Shown piece by piece: positions 13,951 through 21,974 of a stretch of 22,799 nucleotides of DNA. Each line of letters starts with the position of its first letter. The stretch's first letter is position 1. A model generated the notes under the pieces. The model saw only the letters and a list, made by a program, of their open reading frames with translations. It searched no databases and was not told where the DNA came from. Source of the DNA: Eggerthellaceae bacterium UBA3686 (GTDB lineage Bacteria > Actinomycetota > Coriobacteriia > Coriobacteriales > Eggerthellaceae); contig DFIX01000013.1 of assembly GCA_002371495.1 (NCBI GenBank), forward strand, positions 66,305 to 89,103. Direction: 5' to 3'. The translations under genes and the position numbers were made by a program.

Positions 13951-15090
13951 ATGACGGCTGCAAACAAACCGGTGAGCATCGTATTGATTACCGGATATCT
14001 TGGCGCGGGAAAAACGACCCTGCTTAACCACGTGCTCGGCAACGACCGCAATCTGCGAGCCGCGGTAATCGTCAACGATATCGGCGAGGTCAACATCGAC
14101 GCCGACCTCATCCGCGACGGCGGCGTCTCGCAACCCGACAGCGTCATCCCGCTGACGAACGGCTGCATCTGCTGCACGCTCTCGGACGACCTTGCCAAGC
14201 AGCTTTCCGACCTGGCCGCATCCGGTGATTACGACTGCATCGTCATCGAGGCGTCCGGCATCTGCGAGCCCATGCCCATCGCCTACACTATCTCGCAATT
14301 CTGCGGCCAGCCCGACGGCGGCGCGCAGGAGGCGCCGCTCATGCGGCTCGACAACATCGTCGCGGTCGTCGACTGCGCACGCATGCTCGACGAGTTCGAC
14401 GGCGGGCAGCGCCTGCTCTCGCCCACCATCGACGAAGACGACGTCGAGAGCCTGCTCGTACAGCAGCTCGAATTCTGCACCACAGTCGTGCTGAACAAGG
14501 TCGATCTCGTATCTGCCGAGCAGGTAGCCGAAGTGCGCGCCATCGTGCGCAGCCTGCAAAAAGACGCGATCATCGTCGAAGCCTCACAAGGAGCCGTGCC
14601 GCTCGACGAGGTCTTCGGCACCGGCCGCTTCGACTTCGATGCGGCCTATCGTTCAGCTGCCTGGCTCGAGATGCTGGCGCACCCCGAAGAACACGAAGAC
14701 CCCGAGGTGCTCGAATACGGCATCTCGTCCTTCGTATACGAAAGGCGCAAGCCCTTCGGCGTCGAAGCGTTCACCGATTTCGCGACGAACTGGCCAAACG
14801 ATGTCATCCGCACAAAGGGCCTCGCCTGGGTCGACCAGTACCCCGATACCTGCTTCATTCTCGAGCAAGCCGGTGCGCAGCGATCGTTCGTCGACAACGG
14901 GCCGTTCGCGGCATCGCTGCCCGAACCCGAACGCCAGCAGATGTTTGAATCGAACCCGAGCATTCGCGAACGATGGGACGATGCGTGCGGCGACCGCCTT
15001 ACCAAGCTCGTTTTCATCGGCCGCGGGATGGACCGCGCCCAAATCGAGGCGCGCCTCGACGCTTGCCTGGTCGACTGGCAGCCAGCATAG
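13951..15090 (+). CDS. CobW/P47K-family GTPase, putative metallochaperone
   Basis: A 379-residue G3E GTPase of the CobW family. The Walker A motif GYLGAGKTTLLNHVL starts at residue 15. The metal-binding CxCC motif is Cys72-Cys74-Cys75 (NGCICCTL). The Walker B-like segment IVIEASGICEP and the G4 motif NKVDL follow. The C-terminal 130 residues form a CobW_C-like domain. Family members deliver metals such as zinc, nickel or cobalt to target enzymes. Here the gene follows the LysR regulator of the dms operon by 48 bp and has GGAGG before its ATG. A role in metal supply to that system is possible but unproven. No cobalamin genes are nearby, so calling it cobW would overreach. Confidence 0.88.
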   Translation: MTAANKPVSIVLITGYLGAGKTTLLNHVLGNDRNLRAAVIVNDIGEVNIDADLIRDGGVSQPDSVIPLTNGCICCTLSDDLAKQLSDLAASGDYDCIVIEASGICEPMPIAYTISQFCGQPDGGAQEAPLMRLDNIVAVVDCARMLDEFDGGQRLLSPTIDEDDVESLLVQQLEFCTTVVLNKVDLVSAEQVAEVRAIVRSLQKDAIIVEASQGAVPLDEVFGTGRFDFDAAYRSAAWLEMLAHPEEHEDPEVLEYGISSFVYERRKPFGVEAFTDFATNWPNDVIRTKGLAWVDQYPDTCFILEQAGAQRSFVDNGPFAASLPEPERQQMFESNPSIRERWDDACGDRLTKLVFIGRGMDRAQIEARLDACLVDWQPA

Positions 15091-15238
15091 GCGCGGCAAG
15101 AATCACTACGCTAAACCACCGCTTGCATAGACGAATCGGTAGGACGATTCTTGCGATTCATCCTGCAGAACAGATTGCGATGTCAGCGCTGAGGTTGAAG
15201 AACTTAAACAATATATGCGCTGATGGAATTACAGAACA

Positions 15239-15327
15239 CTTGCGCCCGCGGATGGGCTGCCCTCGACGGATTGGCAGGCTCCCAGAAAGCCCAACAATCC
15301 GTCGATCCCTTCACGCGGGCGCGCAAG
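15239..15327. ncRNA. Candidate structured RNA or palindromic element, 89 nt
   Basis: A nearly continuous hairpin. CTTGCG (15239-15244) pairs with CGCAAG (15322-15327), and CCCGCG (15245-15250) with CGCGGG (15314-15319), with two bulged bases. GATGGG (15251-15256) pairs with CCCTTC (15307-15312) apart from one T:T mismatch. TCGACGGATTG (15263-15273) pairs perfectly with CAATCCGTCGA (15295-15305). GGCT/AGCC closes a 7-nt loop. The stem is far too stable for chance. An AT-rich stretch upstream (15196-15216) might hold a promoter, but no terminator T-run follows, so the strand is unknown. It is not a tRNA; it could also be a MITE-like palindrome. Confidence 0.55.
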
Positions 15328-15479
15328 CTGGGTAAACGAGGATCGGAAAACTACACGTCTTGGAGTCTGTGCGTACCCCCCAACCCTTCGACTTACCGTA
15401 GTATCACCTAGTTTTGTGCAATTCGTACCTATCGTTTCTGCATGATAGCGTGCTCCTTATCTTCTTTATTATTCCATAT

Positions 15480-15488
15480 TGTTATAAT
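15480..15488 (+). promoter_or_regulatory. Extended -10 promoter of the second LysR gene
   Basis: TGT followed by TATAAT (15483-15488) is an exact extended -10. Transcription would start near 15495, giving a leader of about 24 nt that includes GGAGG just before the ATG. Confidence 0.6.
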
Positions 15489-15518
15489 GTGTAAGCATCA
15501 TCAGCGAATGGAGGCCCA

Positions 15519-16469
15519 ATGCGGACCGAAGTCATCAAAGAATTCCTCGTATTCGCGCGGCATCTCAACTTCAGCCGCGCGGCCGCCGAGCTGCACATCA
15601 CGCAGCCCAACCTCAGCAAGCACATGGCCAATCTCGAGCGCGAAGTAGGAGTCGAGCTCATAGACCGACGCAAGCACGGAAAGAACCGACCCGTCCTCTC
15701 GCAGGCGGGCAAGTACTTCTTCGAGGAGATGTCCTACCTCGATACGAGCTTCCAAACAACGCTCGAGCGCTGCCGGGCAATCGGGCGCCAGAGCACGCAC
15801 GACATACGTATCCAGGAGCTCTGGCAAAACAACGCTATGACGTCTCTGTATTCGATGGCCGGCGCATTCCAGACATCGCATCCGAACAACACCGTGCGCT
15901 ACATGCGCCTGAGCCAGAGGCGCCCCATCGAATCCTTACTCGAAGGCGAATCAGACGTTGTCCTGGACGTATGGTGCGGACCGAGACAGGAACATTGCCG
16001 TGACCTCGCTGCACTCGGCGTGCACACCGTGCATATCATCACAGAACCTCCCGTCATCTGGTACCAAGAAGGAAACCAGCACGTTGCGGGAAAAGAGGAG
16101 GTTTTGCTCGAGGACCTCCTGGACATCCCCGTCATAATGACGCGAGGAGGCACCCACGAGTACACGGTGGCCTCGTGGGCCGATTATTGCGAGCGCAACG
16201 GGCTTTCTGCGCGCCTGCGGCATCTGCAGCCCGCCGACAACACTCCGACCGGCATGTTCATGTCGGATTTTCACGATGGCGTGCTGATGACCACCCCTGC
16301 AATGATCAACGATCCGCGCTTGCGTTCGCGCGCCGACCTGCATTGGCTCGAGATCGACGACCCAAGAATCGCAGTTGCCTTCATCCTCGCCGCCCGTGCT
16401 TCCGACAAGGAGGCTTGCGCCTTCCTCGACTACGTCCGCGAGCACCGCACCCTCGCACCCCAGAAATAG
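15519..16469 (+). CDS. LysR-type transcriptional regulator
   Basis: A 316-residue LysR-family protein. The helix-turn-helix is clear (LNFSRAAAELHITQPNLSKHMANLEREVG, about residues 18-46), followed by a substrate-binding-like domain. The effector domain departs from the typical family pattern and the first 100 residues after the HTH are the best conserved by eye. The ATG at 15519 follows GGAGG closely. No target gene is divergent from it. The nearest upstream gene is the CobW GTPase on the same strand and the downstream P-type ATPase is convergent. Regulation of either is unproven; the structured gap upstream may carry its operator. Confidence 0.88.
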   Translation: MRTEVIKEFLVFARHLNFSRAAAELHITQPNLSKHMANLEREVGVELIDRRKHGKNRPVLSQAGKYFFEEMSYLDTSFQTTLERCRAIGRQSTHDIRIQELWQNNAMTSLYSMAGAFQTSHPNNTVRYMRLSQRRPIESLLEGESDVVLDVWCGPRQEHCRDLAALGVHTVHIITEPPVIWYQEGNQHVAGKEEVLLEDLLDIPVIMTRGGTHEYTVASWADYCERNGLSARLRHLQPADNTPTGMFMSDFHDGVLMTTPAMINDPRLRSRADLHWLEIDDPRIAVAFILAARASDKEACAFLDYVREHRTLAPQK

Positions 16470-16483
16470 CCATCCATACCCGA

Positions 16484-16523
16484 ACCGAAGGGGACATACA
16501 CTTCTGGTCCGCCCCCGCTTTTT
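16484..16523 (+). terminator. Terminator between convergent lysR and P-type ATPase genes
   Basis: GGAC (16492-16495) pairs with GTCC (16507-16510), extended by GG/CC with a bulged G, then CCCGC and TTTTT (16519-16523). The GC stem plus five T's fits a plus-strand terminator for the LysR gene. No matching T-run is seen for the minus strand. Confidence 0.45.
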
Positions 16524-16530
16524 AAGCCAC

Positions 16531-18954
16531 TTAGAGCTCGCGTTCGAGCGCCTGGGCAGCCTCGAGTTTGTCGAGGTAGGCCTTCTGCCTGCGGATGATG
16601 CGACCGTAAACCAGGTTGAACGCGACCGAGACCACAACCGAGATGCCAACGACCACCGCGACAAGCTGCCCGCTGAGACTGGTCAGCATCAGGAACGACG
16701 ATGCCGCGGTGAAACTGACGAACAGGCCGACGATGCACGCACTGACCAAGATGGAATTGATGAGGTTCAAAGGCTGCGATTGTCGCACAACCACGTTCAT
16801 GCAGATGACGGCCGCGGCAATAACGCATATGGTCTGGAACTCCCCTTGCGTCAGCCCCAGCCCCACGCTTATGGCCACCGCCGCCAAGATCGCAACGAAC
16901 ACCGCCACTGCCCCGGGCGCCGAGCGCGTAGCGACATTTCGCAGAAACTTGCCACGGACGCGGTTGCGGTTGGGCTCGAGCGCCAGAACAAACGAAGGCA
17001 GACCGATGGTGAAGAAGCTCACGACCGTTAGCTGCACGGGCGAAAACGGGAAATCATAGAAGGTCAAAGGCACGAACAACACCGCGAGCGCCGCAGAGTA
17101 GATTGTCTTGGTCAGGTACAGCACAGCCGAGCGCTGCAGGTTGTTGATCGAGCGGCGCCCTTCGGCCACGACATCGGGCAGCGACGCGAAATCGTCGTCG
17201 AGGAGCACAACCTGGGCAATCGAGCGCGCGGCATCCGTGCCAGAGCCCATGGCAACCGAGCAGTTGCTCGCATGCAGGGCCAGGACGTCGTTCACGCCGT
17301 CGCCCACCATGGCAACCGTATGTCCCTGGTTCTGCAACGCGCTGACGAGGCGCTCCTTCTGCTTGGGCGTGACCCGCCCAAACACGCGGCAATCCCGCGC
17401 GGCGCGCTCGAGTTCTTCTTCGCTTTCCACACTGCTCATGTCGATTGACCTGTCAGCCCCGTAAACGCCTGCCGCCTTGGCCACACGGCTCACGGTGGCA
17501 GCCGCATCACCGCTGATGACATTCACGCGCACGCCCTGGTCATGGAAGAATTCCAACGTGTCTCGAGCCGAAGACCGTATGCGGTCCTTCACGAACACGA
17601 GCGCGAGCGGACGCGCCTGTCCCACGATGGCGTCGTGCTCGTCGAAATCCTGCACTTCTGCCAGCACCAACACGCGCCGCAGACCTGCCAGGCGCTCGAT
17701 GGTATGGCGCACCTCACCCAGGCGCCTATTCCCCCTCAGCACGAACTCGGCGGCTCCTATCGCATAATTGCCCGCTTCGCTTCCGTAGCATACGCCCGAA
17801 TACTTTCGCTCGGACGAGAAAGGGATGACGCGCGCGGCGCCCCGCACCAGCTCGGGCGAATCCAGCGGCTCGGAAAGGGCGCCCACGTACTCGCGCAGCG
17901 CCCGCGACGTCTCGTTCAAGAACTTGTCCTGGATGGCCACGAGCGCCTTGAGCGCATGGAGCGCCTCGTCGTAGGACGAGCCTTCGATCGGTATGACCTC
18001 GTCGACGTCCATCTCGCCGGTCGTGATCGTGCCGGTCTTGTCGAGGCAGACGACGTCGACGCGGGCGAGCGTCTCGACGCAGTGCATCTGCTGCACGAGC
18101 ACACGGTGCTGCGCTAGGCGAAAGACGCTAATTGCGAGCACGGCGCTCGTGAGCAAAATCAGCCCCTGTGGGATCATCCCGATAAGCGCGGCAGAGGTAT
18201 GCAGGATCGCGCTGGTCAAATCGCCATGGGGGCTGAAGACCAGCTCTTTGCCGAACAGCAGCGCCCCAAGCGGCACCAACACGATGCTGACGTATTTGAC
18301 GATGGAGTCGAGCGAAGCCATTATCTCGCCGCCGATGCGCTTGAAATCCCGCACGTCGTTGTTCAGCTTGTTCGCGTAATTGTCGGCACCGACCGCGGTT
18401 ACCCGCGCAGTGCACGAGCCAGCAGCCACGAAGCTGCCCGACATGAGCTCGTCGCCCAGACGCTTGGGGATAGGGTCCGATTCGCCCGTAATCAGGCTTT
18501 CGTTTGCCGAACAGGCGCCTTCGATCACTTTGCAGTCCGAGGGCACCTGATCGCCCCGCCCCAAGACGATGACGTCGTCGAGCACGATCTGGTCAATAGG
18601 AATGTCTGACTGCTCGCCGTCGCGCACCGCATGCGCGCGCGTCGACGTGAGCACGCTCATGCGATCGACCATGAGCTTGGCGCGCACTTCCTGGAAGATG
18701 CCAATCACAAGGTTGGCCACAATGATGACCATGAACATGAGGTTTTGGTATGACCCCGTCCAGAACACGGCGGCTGCCAGCACGATGTTCACGAAGTTGA
18801 ATAACGTGCACAGGTTATCGCGGAGGATGCGCGGAATGCTGCGCGTGCGAACGTCCGCGGCTGCGTTGACCTTGCCCGCCGCCACACGCTCGGCCACCTG
18901 CGCCGAAGTCAGCCCCTCCAGTTTTTCGCCCTCGTCAAATTGCATGCTGACCAT
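16531..18954 (-). CDS. Cation-transporting P-type ATPase, CtpE-like
   Basis: An 807-residue P-type ATPase. The actuator motif TGES is at residues 156-159, the phosphorylation motif DKTGT at 305-309 (Asp305), and the hinge GDGVNDVLAL follows in the P domain. About ten membrane segments are present, with two pairs before the catalytic loop and six after it. There is no N-terminal heavy-metal-binding domain and no CPC motif. This and the overall sequence resemble mycobacterial CtpE, a calcium-type pump. The TM4 motif reads PQGL, where CtpE/SERCA relatives normally have PEGL, so the cation site may differ. No Shine-Dalgarno is obvious before either ATG (18954, 18945). The gene lies downstream of dxr on the same strand, with a 114-bp gap. 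Confidence 0.88.
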   Translation of the reverse strand: MVSMQFDEGEKLEGLTSAQVAERVAAGKVNAAADVRTRSIPRILRDNLCTLFNFVNIVLAAAVFWTGSYQNLMFMVIIVANLVIGIFQEVRAKLMVDRMSVLTSTRAHAVRDGEQSDIPIDQIVLDDVIVLGRGDQVPSDCKVIEGACSANESLITGESDPIPKRLGDELMSGSFVAAGSCTARVTAVGADNYANKLNNDVRDFKRIGGEIMASLDSIVKYVSIVLVPLGALLFGKELVFSPHGDLTSAILHTSAALIGMIPQGLILLTSAVLAISVFRLAQHRVLVQQMHCVETLARVDVVCLDKTGTITTGEMDVDEVIPIEGSSYDEALHALKALVAIQDKFLNETSRALREYVGALSEPLDSPELVRGAARVIPFSSERKYSGVCYGSEAGNYAIGAAEFVLRGNRRLGEVRHTIERLAGLRRVLVLAEVQDFDEHDAIVGQARPLALVFVKDRIRSSARDTLEFFHDQGVRVNVISGDAAATVSRVAKAAGVYGADRSIDMSSVESEEELERAARDCRVFGRVTPKQKERLVSALQNQGHTVAMVGDGVNDVLALHASNCSVAMGSGTDAARSIAQVVLLDDDFASLPDVVAEGRRSINNLQRSAVLYLTKTIYSAALAVLFVPLTFYDFPFSPVQLTVVSFFTIGLPSFVLALEPNRNRVRGKFLRNVATRSAPGAVAVFVAILAAVAISVGLGLTQGEFQTICVIAAAVICMNVVVRQSQPLNLINSILVSACIVGLFVSFTAASSFLMLTSLSGQLVAVVVGISVVVSVAFNLVYGRIIRRQKAYLDKLEAAQALEREL

Positions 18955-19068
18955 GGTACCACGGTCGCGTATGAGTCAGTAGACGGGGATTCTGGCTTAT
19001 CCGGCCGACCTGCGCCATTCGTCATAAAAGGGTACTGTCGCTAGGTGGTTATTTTGAAGTGCGAGACG

Positions 19069-20265
19069 TTAGCGGATACGCTTGCGAGCTTCGGCGCGTG
19101 CCCAGGCGTCCACTTCGAGCAGCTGGGCAATCGACTCTGCGGCCTGCACGTCATGGGCATCCATGACGGCCTCGACGCACTCTGCTATGCCCAGGTAGCT
19201 TCCCTCACCTGCCAGGAACGCAGCCACAGCAATCTCGTTAGCTGCGTTCATGGCGCAGGGAAGCGTACCGCCGCGCTCGCCAGCGGCGCGCGCGAGCGCC
19301 AGGCAGCGGAAAGTGTCGGTATCGGGCGCTGCGAACTCGAGGCTGCCGAGCTTCGTGAAATCCAAAGGCTCCACCGGTGCATCCCAGCGCTCGGGGTAGC
19401 TGAGCGCGTACTGGATGGGAATGCGCATATCGGTCGTGCCCAGGTGCGCCTTGACAGAGCCATCCGAGAACTCGACCATCGAATGGATAGCGCTTTGGGG
19501 CTGCACGACCACGCTGATACGGTCGTAGGGCATGGTGAACAGGTGATGCGCCTCGATAACTTCGAGTCCCTTGTTCATGAGCGTCGAAGAGTCGATGGTA
19601 ATCTTCGGCCCCATGTTCCAGGTTGGGTGCGCAAGTGCCTGCTTTGCGGTTATGTCGCGCAGCTCGTCGCGTTTCCTGCCGCGAAAAGGCCCACCCGACG
19701 CAGTGACCCACAGCCGTTCGACCTCGCGCGATGACTCGCCGATTAGGCACTGGTATATGGCGCCGTGCTCGGAATCGATGGGCATGAGGGCGCCAGCCGG
19801 CCCATGCTCAGGTGCCAATCCGGCAACACGGCGCGCCTCGTCGACTTCGGCGGCAAGCGGCATAATCAGATCGCCGCCCACCACGAGCGACTCCTTATTG
19901 GCAAGTGCCAGCACCTTTCCGGCGCGCAGCGTTTCGTAGCTCGCCTGCAGACCCGCAGCGCCGACAAGGGCGTTCACCACGACGTCGACCTCAAGAAGCT
20001 TCACCAAATCAGCCACTGCCTGAGCGCCATATGCGACCTCGACGCCCTGCGGCACGACGGGCGCTTCAGCACCCGACGACGAAGGCTCTTGCCCCAACGC
20101 CACATAGCGCACACCGAACTCCTCGGCCTGCTTAAAAGCCTCGATCGCACGCCTTCCCGCAGCCAACGCCACAACCTTGAGCTTGTCGGGATGGCGCCGA
20201 GCCACGTCGAGCGTCTGAGTGCCGATAGAACCAGTCGAGCCGAGCACGGCGATATTGCGAGCCAT
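19069..20265 (-). CDS. dxr: 1-deoxy-D-xylulose-5-phosphate reductoisomerase
   Basis: A 398-residue DXP reductoisomerase, full length. It converts DXP to 2-C-methyl-D-erythritol 4-phosphate with NADPH, the committed step of the MEP isoprenoid pathway. The N-terminal VLGSTGSIGTQTLDV is the NADPH loop. ANKESLVVGGDL and the metal-binding DSEHGAIYQCL (Asp164, Glu166) match the active site, and MNKGLEVIEAHHLF supplies another metal ligand. The ATG at 20265 has AAGGAGG about ten bases upstream. It belongs to the uppS-cdsA-dxr cluster but a 368-bp insertion-like gap separates it from cdsA. It may use its own promoter; TATCAT (complement of 20303-20308) is a weak -10 candidate. Confidence 0.96.
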   Translation of the reverse strand: MARNIAVLGSTGSIGTQTLDVARRHPDKLKVVALAAGRRAIEAFKQAEEFGVRYVALGQEPSSSGAEAPVVPQGVEVAYGAQAVADLVKLLEVDVVVNALVGAAGLQASYETLRAGKVLALANKESLVVGGDLIMPLAAEVDEARRVAGLAPEHGPAGALMPIDSEHGAIYQCLIGESSREVERLWVTASGGPFRGRKRDELRDITAKQALAHPTWNMGPKITIDSSTLMNKGLEVIEAHHLFTMPYDRISVVVQPQSAIHSMVEFSDGSVKAHLGTTDMRIPIQYALSYPERWDAPVEPLDFTKLGSLEFAAPDTDTFRCLALARAAGERGGTLPCAMNAANEIAVAAFLAGEGSYLGIAECVEAVMDAHDVQAAESIAQLLEVDAWARAEARKRIR

Positions 20266-20380
20266 AAGCCAGTTGCCTCCTTAGCGAAAACCTTCACCTC
20301 CGATGATACTCGAAACCGCCCATCAAGTGCGGATGGGTTCCAGATGAGCTAATGAACAAGGGGGAATAAGCCAGAAACTA

Positions 20381-20474
20381 ATGAACAGAGAACAATGCCT
20401 GTTCATTTTCTTGAAGGCTTTACCATGCTGACTAGCGCGCCATGAAAATGGCCAGGCATCCGTCCCTCGTTCAT
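20381..20474. repeat. Interspersed palindromic repeat, copy B (94 bp)
   Basis: Homologous to 5110-5216, from ATGAAC to GTTCAT. ATGAACAG (20381-20388) pairs with CTGTTCAT (20399-20406) across a 10-nt loop, as in copy A. Two pairs differ between the copies but stay paired: G-C in A is A-T in B, and T-G in A is T-A in B. The block TTTTCTTGAAGGCTTTACCA is nearly the same as copy A. The 3' part ATCCGTCCCTCGTTCAT also matches. The middle is about 15 bases shorter than in copy A. Confidence 0.65.
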
Positions 20475-20490
20475 ACAGCATCATAGCCAT

Positions 20491-20594
20491 GCGAGCGGCG
20501 TGTGCCGTTTTCGCGCATTCCGCAGCTGGCATGGCCAGGGACGGTACCGACCCCGCGCGAAGACGAGCGCGAAAACGGTGCGCGCCGCTCTCGC
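20491..20594. repeat. Long inverted repeat between cdsA and dxr
   Basis: The left arm 20491-20516 (GCGAGCGGCG...CGTTTTCGCGC) pairs with the right arm 20567-20594 (GCGCGAAAACGG...GCCGCTCTCGC), nearly perfectly apart from a two-base insertion and a few wobbles. The 50-nt loop contains smaller palindromes (CTGGC/GCCAG, CGGTACCG). No target-site duplication is visible. It could be a structured RNA, a MITE-like element or a bidirectional terminator. No copy was found elsewhere in the window. Confidence 0.55.
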
Positions 20595-20633
20595 GGCGAC
20601 GGGATCAGCATGTAGGCGGATACGACCCACGTG

Positions 20634-21971
20634 TTAGAACGGTAGGGGCAGGCACCCGAAACCGAACAGGAGGATCGCAGCGGCGACTGAGGTGGGCATG
20701 AGCGAATCGCAGCGATCGAACAGACCGCCATGGCCCGGCATGATGGTACCCGAGTCCTTGAAGCCGACCGAGCGTTTGACGCGGCTCTCGCACAAATCGC
20801 CGAGCACGCTGGTCAAACCGCATACTAGGCCGAACAGCAAGCACTGCCACAGGGAGATGTTGACTCCCGGCACGACCAGCATGATGCACCAAAACGCCAT
20901 CGAGACGACGAGGCCGGCGATGAAGCCCTCCCAGCTCTTCTTGGGCGACGTGCGCGGCGCCAGCTTATGCTTGCCGAACTTCGAGCCGAACACGTAGGCA
21001 CCGGCATCGTTGAACCAAATGCTCGCAAAGATGACGAGCACGACCACGCCACCCCAGAGCCCGCCAATCGACATGCGAATGAGCAGCAGGGCCGAGAGCT
21101 GCATTCCGATGTACATTGCCCCGAAAACGCAGATGCCCACATCGGCAACGCGTGCGCGCAGCCAATACACATACCACACTGTCACGGCCAACATGAGCAG
21201 CGCCGTAACAAAGACGATGCCCATAACGCCGAAGAAAAACACGCACACAGGGTAAGCGGCTGCGGCAATTATGCCGATGAACTCGTTTGGCATCTTGGCA
21301 TCGGAGCGCAGCATGTAGTAGAACTCGCCAGCGCAGACAGCCGCAGTCAGCGCCAGAATCACCATAGTGGTTACGTCGCTGATCAGCGCAGCAGCGATGT
21401 TGAGCCCGATATAGACCGCCCCCGTGCGCAAGCGCACCTGAAAATCGCTCGGGTTCTTGAAGCGCTCGGGGGTCTTCTCGTATGCTTTCTCCTTCGCGCG
21501 CTGGGCGCGTTGACCGGCGTCGGGCCGCGGCTCTCCGGTCCTGGTCGTACGCTTGGGAGCAGGTGAAACATGCGGCTCGGGCTCCTTTCCCAGCCGCCTG
21601 CGCAAACGCTCGCGCGCATCGGGATACTCGTCATGGAAAAAGTCTTCGGTTAGCGCTTCCGCGCCGTCATCTGCATCAGCAGCACCCTGCGTTTCGTCGA
21701 CCCCGCCTTCATCCTCGGACGGGATCCGCCAACCGTCGCCGTCCCAGACGCGCTCGGACTCAGGCACATCGTCCCAGTAACGCGGAACGTCACTTTGCGA
21801 ATCGCCCTCAACCGCATCGTGTTTTTGCTCGGCATCACCCACGATGCCCTGGGCTTCGCGGCCGAACAGCAGCGAATCATCATGCAGCGAGCGAGGCCGA
21901 CCGGTCTCGCGGACGGTATCGTCCCTGGCATCACCGCTCTCGCGGACATCGGATGCGTGGCGGACAGCCAT
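20634..21971 (-). CDS. cdsA: Phosphatidate cytidylyltransferase with long acidic N-terminal extension
   Basis: A 445-residue protein whose last 270 residues are a standard CdsA: about eight membrane segments from residue 183 on. The C-terminal signature SRVKRSVGFKDSGTIMPGHG, followed by GLFDRCDS, matches PROSITE's CDP-diglyceride synthetase pattern. It makes CDP-diacylglycerol from phosphatidate and CTP. The first 175 residues are hydrophilic, Asp/Glu-rich and look disordered (SEDEGGVDETQGAADADDGA), ending in a basic patch. This extension is unusual for the family. It starts 3 bases after the uppS stop with GGGGCGG upstream, so the two are translationally coupled. A shorter start inside the frame is conceivable, but the coding character continues to 21971. 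Confidence 0.93.
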   Translation of the reverse strand: MAVRHASDVRESGDARDDTVRETGRPRSLHDDSLLFGREAQGIVGDAEQKHDAVEGDSQSDVPRYWDDVPESERVWDGDGWRIPSEDEGGVDETQGAADADDGAEALTEDFFHDEYPDARERLRRRLGKEPEPHVSPAPKRTTRTGEPRPDAGQRAQRAKEKAYEKTPERFKNPSDFQVRLRTGAVYIGLNIAAALISDVTTMVILALTAAVCAGEFYYMLRSDAKMPNEFIGIIAAAAYPVCVFFFGVMGIVFVTALLMLAVTVWYVYWLRARVADVGICVFGAMYIGMQLSALLLIRMSIGGLWGGVVVLVIFASIWFNDAGAYVFGSKFGKHKLAPRTSPKKSWEGFIAGLVVSMAFWCIMLVVPGVNISLWQCLLFGLVCGLTSVLGDLCESRVKRSVGFKDSGTIMPGHGGLFDRCDSLMPTSVAAAILLFGFGCLPLPF

Positions 21972-21974
21972 GCG

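Larger units (their letters stand above)
15091..15518. other. 428-bp intergenic region rich in RNA-like structure
   Basis: No protein gene is evident. Near the CobW stop, GCAAGAATC (15096-15104) can pair with GATTCTTGC (15146-15154), or GAATCG (15133-15138) with CGATTC (15145-15150); the two pairings are mutually exclusive. TCAGCGC (15183-15189) can pair with GCGCTGA (15217-15223) around an AT-rich loop. The long hairpin 15239-15327 follows. Downstream, CTATC (15429-15433) and GATAG (15444-15448) form a small palindrome before the second LysR gene, a possible operator. The last 80 bases are AT-rich promoter DNA. Confidence 0.5.
20266..20633. other. 368-bp gap splitting cdsA and dxr
   Basis: No gene is visible. 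The gap holds repeat copy B (20381-20474) and a long inverted repeat (20491-20594), described separately. An additional TAATGAAC motif at 20350-20357, like those inside copy A, lies 30 bases before copy B. Elsewhere cdsA and dxr are usually nearly adjacent, so this looks like accumulated non-coding elements. Confidence 0.5.

Noticed and set aside
15239..15327. The long hairpin as a tRNA or tRNA-Sec
   Set aside because: An outer GC-rich stem resembles an acceptor, but there is no anticodon or T arm and the 11-bp inner stem does not fit the cloverleaf.
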